Positions 53,045-63,830 of a DNA stretch of 64,000 nucleotides are shown piece after piece. The translations under genes and the position numbers were made by a program. The notes under the pieces are model-generated. The model searched no databases and had not been told where the DNA came from. It saw nothing but the letters and a program-made list of their open reading frames with translations. Within the stretch, counting starts at the first letter, position 1. Each line of letters opens with the position of its first letter. The stretch comes from Liopterus haemorrhoidalis (taxonomy: Eukaryota; Arthropoda; Insecta; Coleoptera; Dytiscidae), in the NCBI GenBank assembly GCA_963971575.1, contig OZ020622.1, positions 8,532,279 through 8,596,278 on the forward strand, written 5' to 3'.

Positions 53045-54188
53045 GATTCTACGTAGTTTTATTTATTTATTTTTGCTGCTCATATTGCACGCAGTGTAAA
53101 ATGTGACTGCCATGCGTACTCATCCCTGAACAGTGAACGTTTTATGCATGGCAAGTTTCTTTTTTTAGTTAGTTAAATTCTGCATTCTAGAGGAACCTAT
53201 TGCTAGATCTTATGCTGAACGATTACATCATATTCAATTTAAGTGAGATAATGGTTAAAATGAATTCCTAGATCTTCTATTACAACAGAAAGTAAAATGT
53301 TTTTTGAACTACGATATTAAATGAAAGCTAAACGGTGGGCGAAACGCTGCAGACCTATTATTCCTGTATAAACAGGTTTATAATTAAGTACTAATTACTA
53401 AAAACGAGTCAAATCTTGAACCGATTTGTACAGCATGTCTTAGAGTCAACGAGGATGAACCCGCGTTTTTGTACCTCGTTTCCTTGTATCATATCCGGTA
53501 TCTCAAAAGTACTCGCTTAATTTTTAGTGGAACATTTTTTAAAATTGATTTTAAATGTTTGTCCTTTTTAAGTAAAAACAAAGCAATAAAAATAAAGTGA
53601 ATACAATTTCTTTATCTTTATTTATTTATCAACGGATGTTGGCTTCTTATCGTTCACTTTTTCATTCTTTCAAGTTTAGTTTATTTTTCCAATTATACAC
53701 TTAATTAATATCCATTTTATGTGTCATCCTGTTTATCCTGTATTAAAGATTTTTTATCTTTTTGAGTTGACTGTTTTGAGTTATTAAAATTTTTGGTTTA
53801 TTACATCTATAGCTTATATAGAACATATTAATGCCTCAAATCTTCTAAAACAGTTATGTACTTAGATAAAGAAAGAATAATTGACCTAGTTATAAAGACA
53901 TTGATGTCATAATTAATCACATTTTACGTTTACATAACATGTATAAATACTTATTATAGATAGGTCTGATACGAAATAATAGGGGTATAATCGGTGTTCT
54001 AGGGTTAACTGTAAGTAAAAGGATGTCGCGCGAATGTTGGTCAGAGGAACTTATTTAACCCCTCTATAACGTTCTACTCAAATACGGTGACGACCACGAG
54101 TCCGACTCCACATAACTTTTTGGTAGAACAAGCAGCATTCTCCATGTGAGAGGGAGAACAGACAACACAAACTCCGTGTTTTTTTTTA
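53045..54188. other. No recognised gene
   Basis: AT-rich spacer; no frame or repeat of note. Confidence 0.45.
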
Positions 54189-54395
54189 AATAACAAAATA
54201 CTAGTTCTATTTGTTGTTATAACCAGGAATTGTTTTTCTATCAAAATGACACGTTCGTAGGTGTCTTCTGAAAAGCGACGTAACATTATTGACCAACTGT
54301 TTTTTTTTTATATATATATATATCCCGATATCCAACAAAATATTAGTTCTATTTGTTAAAACCAAAAATGGTTTTCCATAGAACCATCCACATCT
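54189..54395. repeat. Two diverged direct repeats around a TA tract
   Basis: AACAAAATACTAGTTCTATT at 54192 and AACAAAATATTAGTTCTATT at 54336 each continue for about 55 bp with related text (TTGTTATAACCAGGAATTG / TTGTTAAAACCAAAAATGG). A (TA)n tract lies between at 54309-54323. Confidence 0.65.
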
Positions 54396-54439
54396 TGGAC
54401 CACCTATAATAATGTACAAATGTATTTGTAAAGATTTAA

Positions 54440-55001
54440 GCCGCATTCAGAGCTCTTTAAATTAAGAGGTTGTAGACTGTGCTTTGTTAGCTGTGAGTTA
54501 TGTTTCTATGCATTTCTTTTGAAGTTGAACGAACCGTTCATATCAAGTTAGAAATTAACACGTTACGAATAGTCCGCCATCTGTGAATTTTGAAAGCAAC
54601 TATTTAGTTTCGTAAAATGTTTTATATGTATTATTGTTCTTATAATTCTGTTGTCTGAGATGTTAACTACCTAATTACCTAAATTGATCATATTTACTGT
54701 TCGTCTTTGTAATTTTGAGCAAGATTTGTTAATGATGACAATATGTTAGGTTATGTAAAAGCATACGATAACTACGGTGTCACTGATAGACTGTGATAGC
54801 CAATGTGTTTATATGTCTGTCTCATTAAAACATCTCACTAGCTATAAGTTTAGAAAATTATGCACAATCCACAACAAACAGCGTATTAAATTTGGAGGTC
54901 TGAACGGTTTCACGTTTTACCATATGACAAACTTTAGGTAACAGTAAACAGTCTATAAGCTACAGTGCATAAGCTATTGATTTAAGAGCGCTGAATGCGG
55001 C
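54440..55001. mobile_element. TTAA-flanked MITE, copy 1
   Basis: The ends GCCGCATTCAGAGCTCTTTA and its inverse (GAGCGCTGAATGCGGC) lie directly between TTAA at 54436-54439 and 55002-55005. TTAA is the target of piggyBac elements, although piggyBac ends normally start with CCC. No coding sequence. A second, truncated copy lies at 62200-62538. Confidence 0.72.
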
Positions 55002-56898
55002 TTAAGACTATTCTCGGTTTAGCTAAATAAGTCTAGCATTTCAAAATTTCTGATTTGTGGTATTACTATTCGGTTTATTCAGAAAACAAAATCTTTTCTA
55101 TCGCCAATATGTATGGTAATAAAATAATATTAATTGTCAAATTTGTCTTTCTGACATACTTTCAAACATTATAAATCTCCCGAGTATTGGAGCGGATTAA
55201 ATAAAATATTGGATATTCTTACAAAACTACATTTATCTGCACTAGTTTACTTCGACGAAAGAATATTTACTTCTATATATTTGGGATTAATATTAATTCA
55301 ATATATCAAAACTACAACATAAATTATTATCTTTAACTTCAACATATACATAAACATTATACATAAAAAAATGTGGATTTTTCTTCAGTGGCTACTTGTT
55401 TACCGTAGCAAAAAAATAGGGTTCTGACAGCATATGACTGATTACAAGAATATAAACGATTTCCAATAAACAGTATTTTATCCTGAAGGATTGAGAGCTC
55501 AACCTTCCATAATTATTGAAATGATACATCTTCACATCAAAGGCTGATTTAGTTAAGTTGTACTGTCCCGAACAATATTAAATAGAATGGCTGAAGAGGG
55601 TCAAACGGTAGACAAAATTGTAGCTAATAAAGAAGAATAAACAGATGGTCGCAATTAAGGATAAACAAACGGGCTACTGGCCACAAATGGAAACCAGTAG
55701 CGCTGATTGGGCTGTAGCCATGAGCCCCAAATTATGTAATTAAAAAATATACTACAATTTTTACTTAGAAAGTTCGTCAACGTGTAATGTAAGCTACAAA
55801 GCAATCTTGTAAATTCTTTTCTAATAATCCTGAAAATAAATTTGCAGCAATTATATAGGTGTATACATTTTATAGACACAGTTATGTTATTAATACAATA
55901 AATTGTTTGTGAATGAATAACTAGTTTACAATGAAACTTTGTCATTTTCTAGTTATCAACTACCAAGAAAGTCGGGACTGTATGGTGGATGAGGGAAAAT
56001 GTCTAAGAGTGATTAGTCAAGGCAGCAACATGCGAGCGAGCGTTGTCTTGATCATCATTTTTTTGCCGAATGAAGAATTTAATTGGCTGAATATTTTGGG
56101 CTTTAATTATTGACCGCAAATTACATGCAGCGCGTGTTTTGAGATTGTTCATAACAAAAAATAATAAAAACGCACAAAACATAAGGAGTGCACGGATATG
56201 CCGGAAAAGAGGATTCTGGTAGGTTAAGGGAGAATGCTGCTGCGGGCAGTGACTATCCAATCCATTCTATTTGGCGCCAGATTCGAAAAACCAAAAAACT
56301 CCACACAAACGGGAGGCTGAGTCTGGTCAGCTCAGTCAATCGGCTTCTGACACAGCATGAATGTAATGGTTCCACTATTGTATCGTAGATGCCGGGGTAA
56401 TTCTGTATCAATGGCAAAAAAACGGAGGTTTATGAAAGCGGATGGCGCTCGTAAGGTTCTAGGGGATTGCGTACCCTGGTTCTCGACTGAGCGGATCAAC
56501 CTTTGCATACTTATTCTTGACGCTATATCGCCATGTTTTATCTGGAGCAAGGAGCCAATTTGGGGCAATTGTCCTCAGTGTGAGCTCCCTAGTGAGTTTG
56601 GCACAAACTCCTCAAAACATTTAAAGGAGACATCGTTGGAGGTCGAAGAGGCCACATAGAAGACGACTAGACAAAAAATGGCGCCCATTGTCGATATTTT
56701 CGTGTGCTAGATGCAAACTCTTTATTTTTTGGCAGACCCCCCTAGATTCAGTCTTATTCATTGAAGTCGTCTATCTGCCAACTTGCCAAATGATGACATT
56801 AAATTAATGTCATGACATATTTCAAATGAGACAAATTGAGAAACAAAAAGCCTTGCTACATTACTCACTTAAGAAAATAGTTTTGAGTTGTATTTACA
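55002..56898. other. No recognised gene; one less AT-rich patch
   Basis: Between about 56190 and 56660 the base composition is visibly less AT-rich than the surroundings. A frame at 56357-56659 (100 codons, ending KETSLEVEEAT) contains LGDCVPWFSTERINLC and GNCPQCELPSEFG. I do not recognise it, and no splice or initiation context makes it convincing. The rest is AT-rich and unassigned. Confidence 0.35.
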
Positions 56899-57400
56899 GG
56901 GGTCTATTCTGTAATCTTGTCGACAATCGTTTTTACAGTAGCCTGTTGAAAGTTCCAAATTTCAACACCACGTGTTGTTATTCTGTAACTTATTGATAGT
57001 ATACTTTTAACAATATCGTGTCGCTTTTTAGAGGAAACGAGTCCTCTTTGAAAAGTGATTTAAAAATTAGCTAATCTAAATAAACTTTTGTACGGTTTTG
57101 CTCCAATGGCATATAAAATCCTCTCACTGATACCATTAACCATGTCATCCTGCAGTCAATATTCTCGAAGGAATTCCAAATATTTTCGAAATTATAATTA
57201 ATATCTTGTGAGATTTCTGGCATTTCTATTCAAAATAACCCCCTGTTACAAATCTATTCTGTCACAATTTCTCAAAATTATAAAATGTCGCCACTTACTA
57301 TCGATAATGTCGAATAAAAAACATCTTGTAGGTGACAGTGAAGTGTTAGTAGCTGACAGTGTAGAAATGCCTGTCGACAAGTTATTAATAGACCCCCCCC
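56899..57400. mobile_element. MITE with GGGGTCTATTCTGTAA-type ends
   Basis: The left end GGGGTCTATTCTGTAATCTT, then GTCGACA, is matched by the inverted right end (GGGGTCTATTAATAACTTGTC, trimmed here to its first bases). TTGTCGACA is shared at 56918-56926 and, inverted, near 57372-57380. Additional TTATTCTGTAAC-like words lie inside. Non-coding. The superfamily is unknown (Harbinger-like ends are similar); target duplication was not resolved. Confidence 0.6.
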
Positions 57401-58619
57401 TTCTATTTCAAAATGTAGCAAGATGCAACGCTAATGATTCATTTAATTTTTGGGAAAAGATATATTTACAAGCCACTTTTGTAATAATGAAAATAAAAAT
57501 ATATAAATGCTACGCCACTGTTATCTAGTTTTTTATAACTGATGAGTGTATATAAATAAATATAAAATTCTATTGTGGTAATATTTCAAGTATTACCAGT
57601 ATTCTATTGTTAACAATTTAAAAAGAATTTTATTAGTTGTCATGTGTCATTATTAGAAAAAACTATAAACATGTTTTTAAATTTTGAAGTAAAAATTGGT
57701 TAATTTATAAAAAAAAATATTTGTACAATTATCGTGAAATTACTGTCATTTACCTTTTAATTTTTTTTTTGTATCTTCAAAATTCTGCAGGTTTACTTAA
57801 ATTTTAATACCAGAAAAATGAGCTCGAGAGATCAGGATTTAAATGAGCAATTCACATTCAAATTGAGTCAGAATGTCACCAAGTGTGTCTTGATAATCCG
57901 TTAAGATCAAATTTACATTTTTTAAAAGATTTAATCAAGATAAACTTTAAAAAAAGTTCTTTATTTATATTGACCAAATTAAAAATGGTCTTATATGAAT
58001 TTTATATAAATTGGAAGACATTTTAATAAATAAATACATCTATATTATATATAGTATAATAATAAACAAGTTGAGGTATAATAGGTTTGCTCGTTTAGCT
58101 ACCTGGCGTTTTACTGCAAAACGCGGCTGTAATTGACGCGGTGTTTAATTTATTACTGCAGAATTCGGTTTTATTTGACAACTAATTTAAACAGGCTATT
58201 CCAAACGTTCAAACAGCACTAAATGGAATTTAAGTTGTCACTAGCTGATTTTATAATGAGTAGAGTGGGCTTTTGCTAAACAAAATGATCAAAAGCTTCA
58301 TTCAATCGATAACAATTTAATTTTTTTAGACTAGATTTGAAAATCTTTGTCAACCGTAAAAGAAATTAAAATAATGTTTAAGTAAAAGTTGTTTTTTTTC
58401 AAAAGCTCAATCCAAAGACACCAAATATGACATACGTTCCCATTTAAAAATTCGAAATTGTCTTTTATGTCCTATACTTCCGGTTTATTTCGGAAAATTA
58501 CAATACCACCATTCAATTTTTTGGATAAATTTTGGTTACTAAATTTTTTTCTCTAACTTGATCAAACGTCGCCTTTTCGATAAAAATCGTGTTCCCTCTA
58601 TCTTCATACACCATATATA
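57401..58619. other. No recognised feature
   Basis: AT-rich region without an identifiable gene or repeat pair. Confidence 0.45.
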
Positions 58620-58997
58620 CAAGGTGTTTGTCTGTAACTCCGTACCTCGAATAACTACTTTATTTTAAGAGAATCTTTAGAAGAAAATTTAAATTAGACA
58701 AAAGGGGGAGTAAGACTATAATAAGAATTCTGCATCACTTCCAGTTTCAAGGGAAATTGTTTCAACTTTTTATCTAGCATAGTAAGTCGGTACTTTAATT
58801 ATTTTTCTTCAAAGTATATTAAATCAGCTTTACAAGGTTATCAAAATATACTTTTAACCATTTAATCGTGCAAAGCAAAACATAGCAAGCTTTGAAAATG
58901 ATTTTGCTACATAATAAACCAAATAAAACCTGCAAATTTTCTTGTCTGTTAGTACGAGTTTGATATTAAAGGTGATAACATCACATCGTTTGTAATT

Positions 58998-59257
58998 ATG
59001 GCTTACGTACGTTATTCAAATGAAGAAATGACAGATATGGTTCTGACATTCGGGGAATGTCAAATAAATTCTATTACGGCCCAGAAACTCTACTAAGAAA
59101 GGTATCGTGAAGGTAAAGGTTAGAAGACTTAGAATATAAGGTAAGAACAGTCATCAAGGACATTCAAGAATATATCCATCTAAATGTAATGGAAGAATTT
59201 TTACTACGAAAGAGAAAATGTGTGGATAACAACGGCGGTCATATTGAACTTTTGTAA
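58998..59257 (+). pseudogene. Transposase reduced to its first and last segments
   Basis: ATG at 58998 opens MAYVRYSNEEMTDMVLTFGE then CQINSITAQKLY and a stop, followed by ERYREGKG: the N-terminal helix-turn-helix of a mariner-family transposase. From 59141 another frame reads VRTVIKDIQEYIHLNVMEEF, then LLRKRKCVDNNGGHIELL and TAA, its C-terminus (CVDNNGGHIELL is a common ending). The catalytic core is missing entirely. Confidence 0.78.
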
Positions 59258-59456
59258 ATTTTCCTTAGTTTATTACTAACTTTAGTCATATTTTGTTTTA
59301 TTGTTTTTCTTAGTTACATAACGTTATATTTTGTTTTATTGTTTTTCTTAGTTACATAACGTTATATCTTTTTATAATATAGTTTCTACGGTTTTTATGT
59401 TATTTATTATTTTGTAAATAAATGGTCGCCATTTTGAAATTGTTAAAATTAAAGTA

Positions 59457-60381
59457 CAAGGTGTCTCAAAAGAAATTTTATATTTATTTAGCTTACTGCG
59501 TGAACGCAACGTATCCAAGGGGCGCGGGTGTTATGTCAATCGGTAGCCTGGCTCTTGGGAATTCAGTCGCTATGGAGCGTTTCTCGGGAGCAGACCGCGC
59601 GTTATGCATGCGAGTTTTACAAAAACGGTGATTCGGCGACTGTAGCGCGTAGAAAATTCTACAGTATTCGAGGTTTTCGCCACTTAAATGATGCGCCAAG
59701 CATTCCTCTCATTCGACATTGGGTTAAAAAGTTTGAAGAGACTGGTACAACGCTGGATAAATCAAAATCCGGGCCACCTAGGTCATCAAGAACGGTAGAA
59801 AACGTGGAGAATGTTAATCAGTCTGTTCGTGACGACCCGAACCTTTCAATTCGGAAGCGCGCAAGTGCTTTAAATGTGCATAGATCATCATTACTTCGCA
59901 TTATGCACAAAGACCTAAAGCTGCACCCCTACAAAATTCAATTGGTGCAAAAATTAAAGCCCCAAGATGCCATTCAGAGGCTTAATTTCGTAAATTTTCT
60001 CAGGCAAATTGATCTCCCGGAGAGGTGACATAAATTGGCCTCCACGCAGTCCCGATTTAACCCCTATGGACTTTTTCCTATGGGGTTATCTTAAATCTAA
60101 AGTTTACGCCAATAAACCGACTTCACTGGCGCATTTGAAAGAAAATATCCGTCACGAAATGGCAGCCATCCCTGAGTCCACCTGCCGAGACGTCATAAGT
60201 AATTTTACTGTTCGATTAAATGAGTGCCGAGAACGCGAGGGTCTACATTTAGACGATATTATTTTTAAGAAATAAATCCCCAAAAAGTGCATTTTAATAA
60301 TTAATAAACATTTTTTCTATATACGGCTTACTTTTTTTTTAATCGATCCACTAAATATAAAATTTCTTTTGAGACACCTTG
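59457..60381 (+). mobile_element. mariner-like (DD41D) transposon, copy 2, internally deleted
   Basis: Same ends as 5903-7210 (CAAGGTGTCTCAAAAGAAAT) between TA at 59455-59456 and 60382-60383. It is 925 bp against 1308 bp: one block has been lost at the junction CGTAAATTTTCTCAGG. In copy 1, GTAAAT and GTGAAAT border the lost block, so the breakpoint shares AAAT. The first two catalytic Asp fall inside the deletion, so the copy is non-autonomous. Frame 1 (59528-60028) holds the helix-turn-helix part and 60009-60275 the C-terminus with the last Asp (SPDLTPMDFF). Confidence 0.9.
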
Positions 60382-60626
60382 TATGATATTTTGACATCAT
60401 TGTAAAGCTGATTTCATTTACTGTCAAGGAAAAAAAATTAAAGTACCGACTCCCTATGCTAGATAAAAAGTTGAAAGAATTTCCGCTGCAACCGGAAGTG
60501 ATGCAGAATCATTATTATAGTCCAAAGTTGGGCCCTTTTGTCTAGTTTAACATTTCTTCTGAAGAATTTTTTATCTCTTAAAATAAAGGAGTTATTCAAG
60601 GTGCGGCGTTTCAAACAAACACCTTG

Positions 60627-60698
60627 TATATAGGGGGGCCGCAGAAAATATTTACATAATTTGAGGGGGGCCCCATGCCAGAAAAGATTCAAAATCAC
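60627..60698. repeat. Possible hAT terminus
   Basis: GGGGGGCCGCAGAAAATATT, TGAGGGGGGCCCCATGCC and a right edge CAAAATCACTG resemble one end of a hAT element (inverse CAGTGATTTTGAATC). The other end was not found. Confidence 0.4.
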
Positions 60699-61657
60699 TG
60701 TTCTAGGCTAGACAGTCCGATGTATTTTTTCATTGCAAAAACTTTATCGTTTCTTAAACTATTATTCGTTATTATTTTCTCGCTGACTGCAAGAATAATA
60801 ACCGTATATTATAACGGACACATTTGACTTTACAAATTGTGTAATATAATCTTTAAACTATCAGTTCAGTGATCGGGTTAGTAACATGAGAGACCTCATA
60901 ACTTAAAGAGTCAACTCTAGTTTTCTCCTTCAAATCCTATAATATTACTATTACTTTACTGGTCATATAAAACAAATGACATGCGCAAGACTTGTAGCGT
61001 TGATGGGATAAAAACTCACTGTTAGTCTTGTTTTTTTCAATGGGAAACAGCTGAACAAATATTAACAGAACACTCGAGAACTGAAGACAGGTTGATGTAG
61101 TATTTTATTGTTTAACACAGAAGCGTTTTCTCAGCATGATTTCATTTTTTATTGACCACTTTTTTATGCGCATGTTAAGGGTAATAAATAATCTGATTTT
61201 TGAGTTGTAGGGTGGAAATTTAATCACAATTTTTGTTGAGTGATTAATGTGTAGATTAAATTACAATATTTATAGCTTTTAATATTTTTTTTTTGTGTTA
61301 AATGGTTATTTTTAAATTTCAATTAGCTATTAAATCTTTTATTATTAAAATTAATGTACACTGTGCATCAGATGCGCACCCCGAATTTTTCTTGGAGGGG
61401 GAGAAGTTAATTTTTTTTAGGGGAGTTCAGAAGCAACTTTTTTTTCTTGCAACAGACTCAAGTTAAATTATAAACCCCAAGAAATTGTCCCATAAAAATA
61501 TGTTAGGAGGGGGGGGGCAAGTCTGTTAGCTCCCTGGGCGTGCGCCTAATGTGCATGCCAACTATGGTGGCTTCCTAAAATGTTTGTTATCTATTATCAT
61601 TTTCCAAATTCTGCTGTCCTAGATTTTTACTAACTAAACCTACCCTAGTTATACCAA
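60699..61657. other. No gene; one imperfect inverted-repeat patch
   Basis: At about 61371-61555, TGTGCATCAGATGCGCACCC is partly mirrored by GGGCGTGCGCCTAATGTGCA, around G-rich text with a G10 run near 61508. It may be a small decayed MITE. The rest is AT-rich and unassigned. Confidence 0.4.
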
Positions 61658-62118
61658 GTTATAGTACGTCCCGTACGTATGTATGGCTCCGAAACATGGT
61701 CCTTAACAAAGCAAGATCGACAACACCTCATACTTTTAAAAAATAAAATATTACGCAAATTCTTTGATCCCATTCAAATTAATGGTGAATGGAGAATCCG
61801 TAAGAACAAAGATATCCGAAAACTGTACTCAAGGCCAAGTATCACCCAAGAACTCAGAAGCAGACGATTACAGTGGATTGGTACATGTTATAAAGATGAG
61901 GGAGGACAGGATGGTTAGGAAGATATGGGAAGGAAAATTGAATACCGGTCGACCAGTAGGAAGACCTCGCAAGAGATGTAGAGATCAGCTAACCGAAGAT
62001 CTGACAAGTATTGGTATACAGGGTACTTGGCAAGACTTGACAATGAATAGATCCAGATGGAGGGTTTATGTGAGTGAGGCCAAAAGTCAACCTGACTGAT
62101 AGTGCCCAAAGAAGAAGA
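61658..62118 (+). mobile_element. RTE-like LINE 3' end with AAG-repeat tail
   Basis: The frame reads VIVRPVRMYGSETWSLTKQD, LRKFFDPIQINGEWRIRKN, YSRPSITQELRSRRLQWIG, then after a shift GRPVGRPRKRCRDQLTED and NRSRWRVYVSEAKSQPD before TGA at 62097-62099. This is the order of the last part of an RTE-like ORF2. An AAGAAGAAGAAGA tail follows. It is 5'-truncated and has one frameshift near 61900. Confidence 0.82.
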
Positions 62119-62119
62119 A

Positions 62120-62190
62120 GACATTTTTATTATTATTTATTTATTTATTTTACATCGGCCTATTTCTGCAACGAGGCTAATCGCCGATGA
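62120..62190 (-). repeat. SINE 3'-end fragment
   Basis: ATTATTATTTATTTATTT, then CATCGGCCTATTTCTGCAAC and GAGGCTAATCGCCGATG match the tail and last part of the SINEs at 50933 and 52192. It sits between AAGAAGAAG runs on both sides, so it landed in the tail of the LINE at 61658 and is strongly 5'-truncated. Confidence 0.75.
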
Positions 62191-62199
62191 GAAGAAGAA

Positions 62200-62538
62200 G
62201 AAACCTATCCTAATTTCCTAAATTGATCATATTTACTGTTCGTCTTTGTAATTTTAGGCGAGATTTTTTGTAATCAGCGCGATGATATTTTGTTAGGTTA
62301 TGTAAAGGCATACAATGTAAACGTTCCCTACGATGTAGACTGAGAAAGCCAATGTGTTTATATGTCTGTCTCATTAAAACAACTCACTAACTATAAGTTT
62401 GGAAAACTATCGACAACGTAACAAATTTAGAGCTCTGAATGATTGCTTGCGTTACTATATATGACAAACTAGTAGTGACAATCAGCAGTGCACAAGTCAT
62501 AGACTATAGTCGATTAATTTAAGAGCTCTGAACGCAGC
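62200..62538. mobile_element. TTAA-flanked MITE, copy 2, left end missing
   Basis: Shares AAATTGATCATATTTACTGT, TAGCCAATGTGTTTATATGT-like text and AACTATAAGTTTGGAAAA with 54680-54860. It ends GAGCTCTGAACGCAGC directly before TTAA at 62539-62542. The left terminal repeat is absent; the copy abuts the SINE/LINE debris. Confidence 0.68.
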
Positions 62539-62542
62539 TTAA

Positions 62543-63579
62543 AGCATATAAGTGTAAAATACAAACAACAAAAAATAAATGGCACCCAGCAGCTATCACA
62601 ACGTTGGGAAACAGCCATTAAACACCAGAGGACTATTTTGAACATTGTTATAAATGAATTGTATAAAATAAAATGTATTCTGATTTCTGGGATCACCATC
62701 TTACTGCATATACTATATGCTGAAGACAGTTGTTAAAAAAAAAGCAGTAGATCTCATACGAACGGCCCCTATCGCACTAAGGAAAAGGGCGCCACATTGC
62801 GAAGGTGACGACCTTTTTTTTGCTCATCACTTGGATTTTGGGAGGTGAGGACCTTTTTTTTTTGCTCATCCTTGGATTTTGGGAAGTCAGGACCACCAAG
62901 GGAACCAGAACACAGTTTTGCCCCTAGCGCAAGTTTTCCTTACTGCGGCTCTGCATACATCAGGGAGAGTTAGTTTCATACAACTCAGGGGTAGCAGTTA
63001 TATGTAAGCACAGCAATAAACACCAAAAAAACCCTTTGAAATTTTGATTGTATTTAAATTATTGCAAAATTTCTTAAATTAATACTTGAAATGACGAACG
63101 ACCATTCAATTTATACTTTCGTAATGTTGAGAAGCATTTATCTTTCATCAAATGATTTACAAGTTTTTTATGGTTAGACTTTCAGGAAATCAAAAAATTG
63201 ATTACCTCAAGTAGTAAATAATAAGTTACGAGAATACGTAAACATATGATTATAGGTCGTTCGAAAGAAACCAGTAAGAGAAATATGAGGTCTATGATTA
63301 GACAATTCGCCGCTAGGTATCGCTACTTAAATTAGAATATTTGTAACTCAAGCTAAATCATAAAAAGATTTGTATTAAATGGAATGACCAACGCTGTTTT
63401 GATCATTAATTTTTATTTATTTTAAATTTATTTGGAATCTTATGGACATGTTTGAATAGAAAAATTAGAATAGACTATAGGCGGAAGTTGGTTTATGACC
63501 CAATTAATAGACATTTTTTATTACATATTTACATCGAGTTTAACTTATTTCATAAGTATATTTACAATTTCAATTATTT
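62543..63579. repeat. Mostly unassigned; tandem 46-bp units at about 62805-62900
   Basis: GGTGACGACCTTTTTTTTGC, TCATCACTTGGATTTTGGGA is followed by GGTGAGGACC...TCATCCTTGGATTTTGGGA, two near-identical units in tandem. Around them GCACTAAGGAAAAGGGCGCC (62776) and its partial inverse (GCGCAAGTTTTCCTTACTGC, 62928) look like decayed terminal repeats. No gene. Confidence 0.5.
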
Positions 63580-63830
63580 TACAAATAGTCACGTACTTTT
63601 CCTTCACTTGACGGATTATTTTTACCCCAAAGAGGTTATAAATCATCTGGTGAGTACGAACAACGATCCCTCTTGCTAACGCGCGTTCTCCATGACTGTC
63701 ATCTATGTTAACAACATTAGCCAATTTTCGATACATCTCCGAACAGTCAACATCATACTAGGCCAAATACACAATCATTTAAAAACTCAAACACTGGCAT
63801 TTTTATTTAAAATCCTAGACATAATAATCC
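63580..63830 (-). repeat. Dispersed repeat with a short conserved minus-strand frame, copy 2
   Basis: Follows 24463-24720 over about 250 bp, including ACATCTCCGAACAGTCAACA and AATCCTAGACATAATAATCC. Minus-strand text: MYRKLANVVNIDDSHGER, ARGIVVRTHQMIYN, LFGVKIIRQVKEKYVTICKI. There is extra sequence in the middle compared with copy 1. The protein is unknown. The last 170 bases of the window hold nothing recognised. Confidence 0.5.

Larger units (their letters stand above)
58620..60626 (+). mobile_element. mariner-family derivative with about 240-bp inverted ends, hosting a second mariner
   Basis: The left arm (CAAGGTGTTTGTCTGTAAC..., to about 58860) and the right arm (about 60384-60626, ending ACAAACACCTTG) are inverted copies of each other, with TA outside at 58618-58619 and 60627-60628. 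Between them are the first and last codons of a transposase (58998-59257) and an inserted DD41D mariner (59457-60381). Without the insert it is about 1.08 kb. A relative starts at 10195. Confidence 0.83.
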
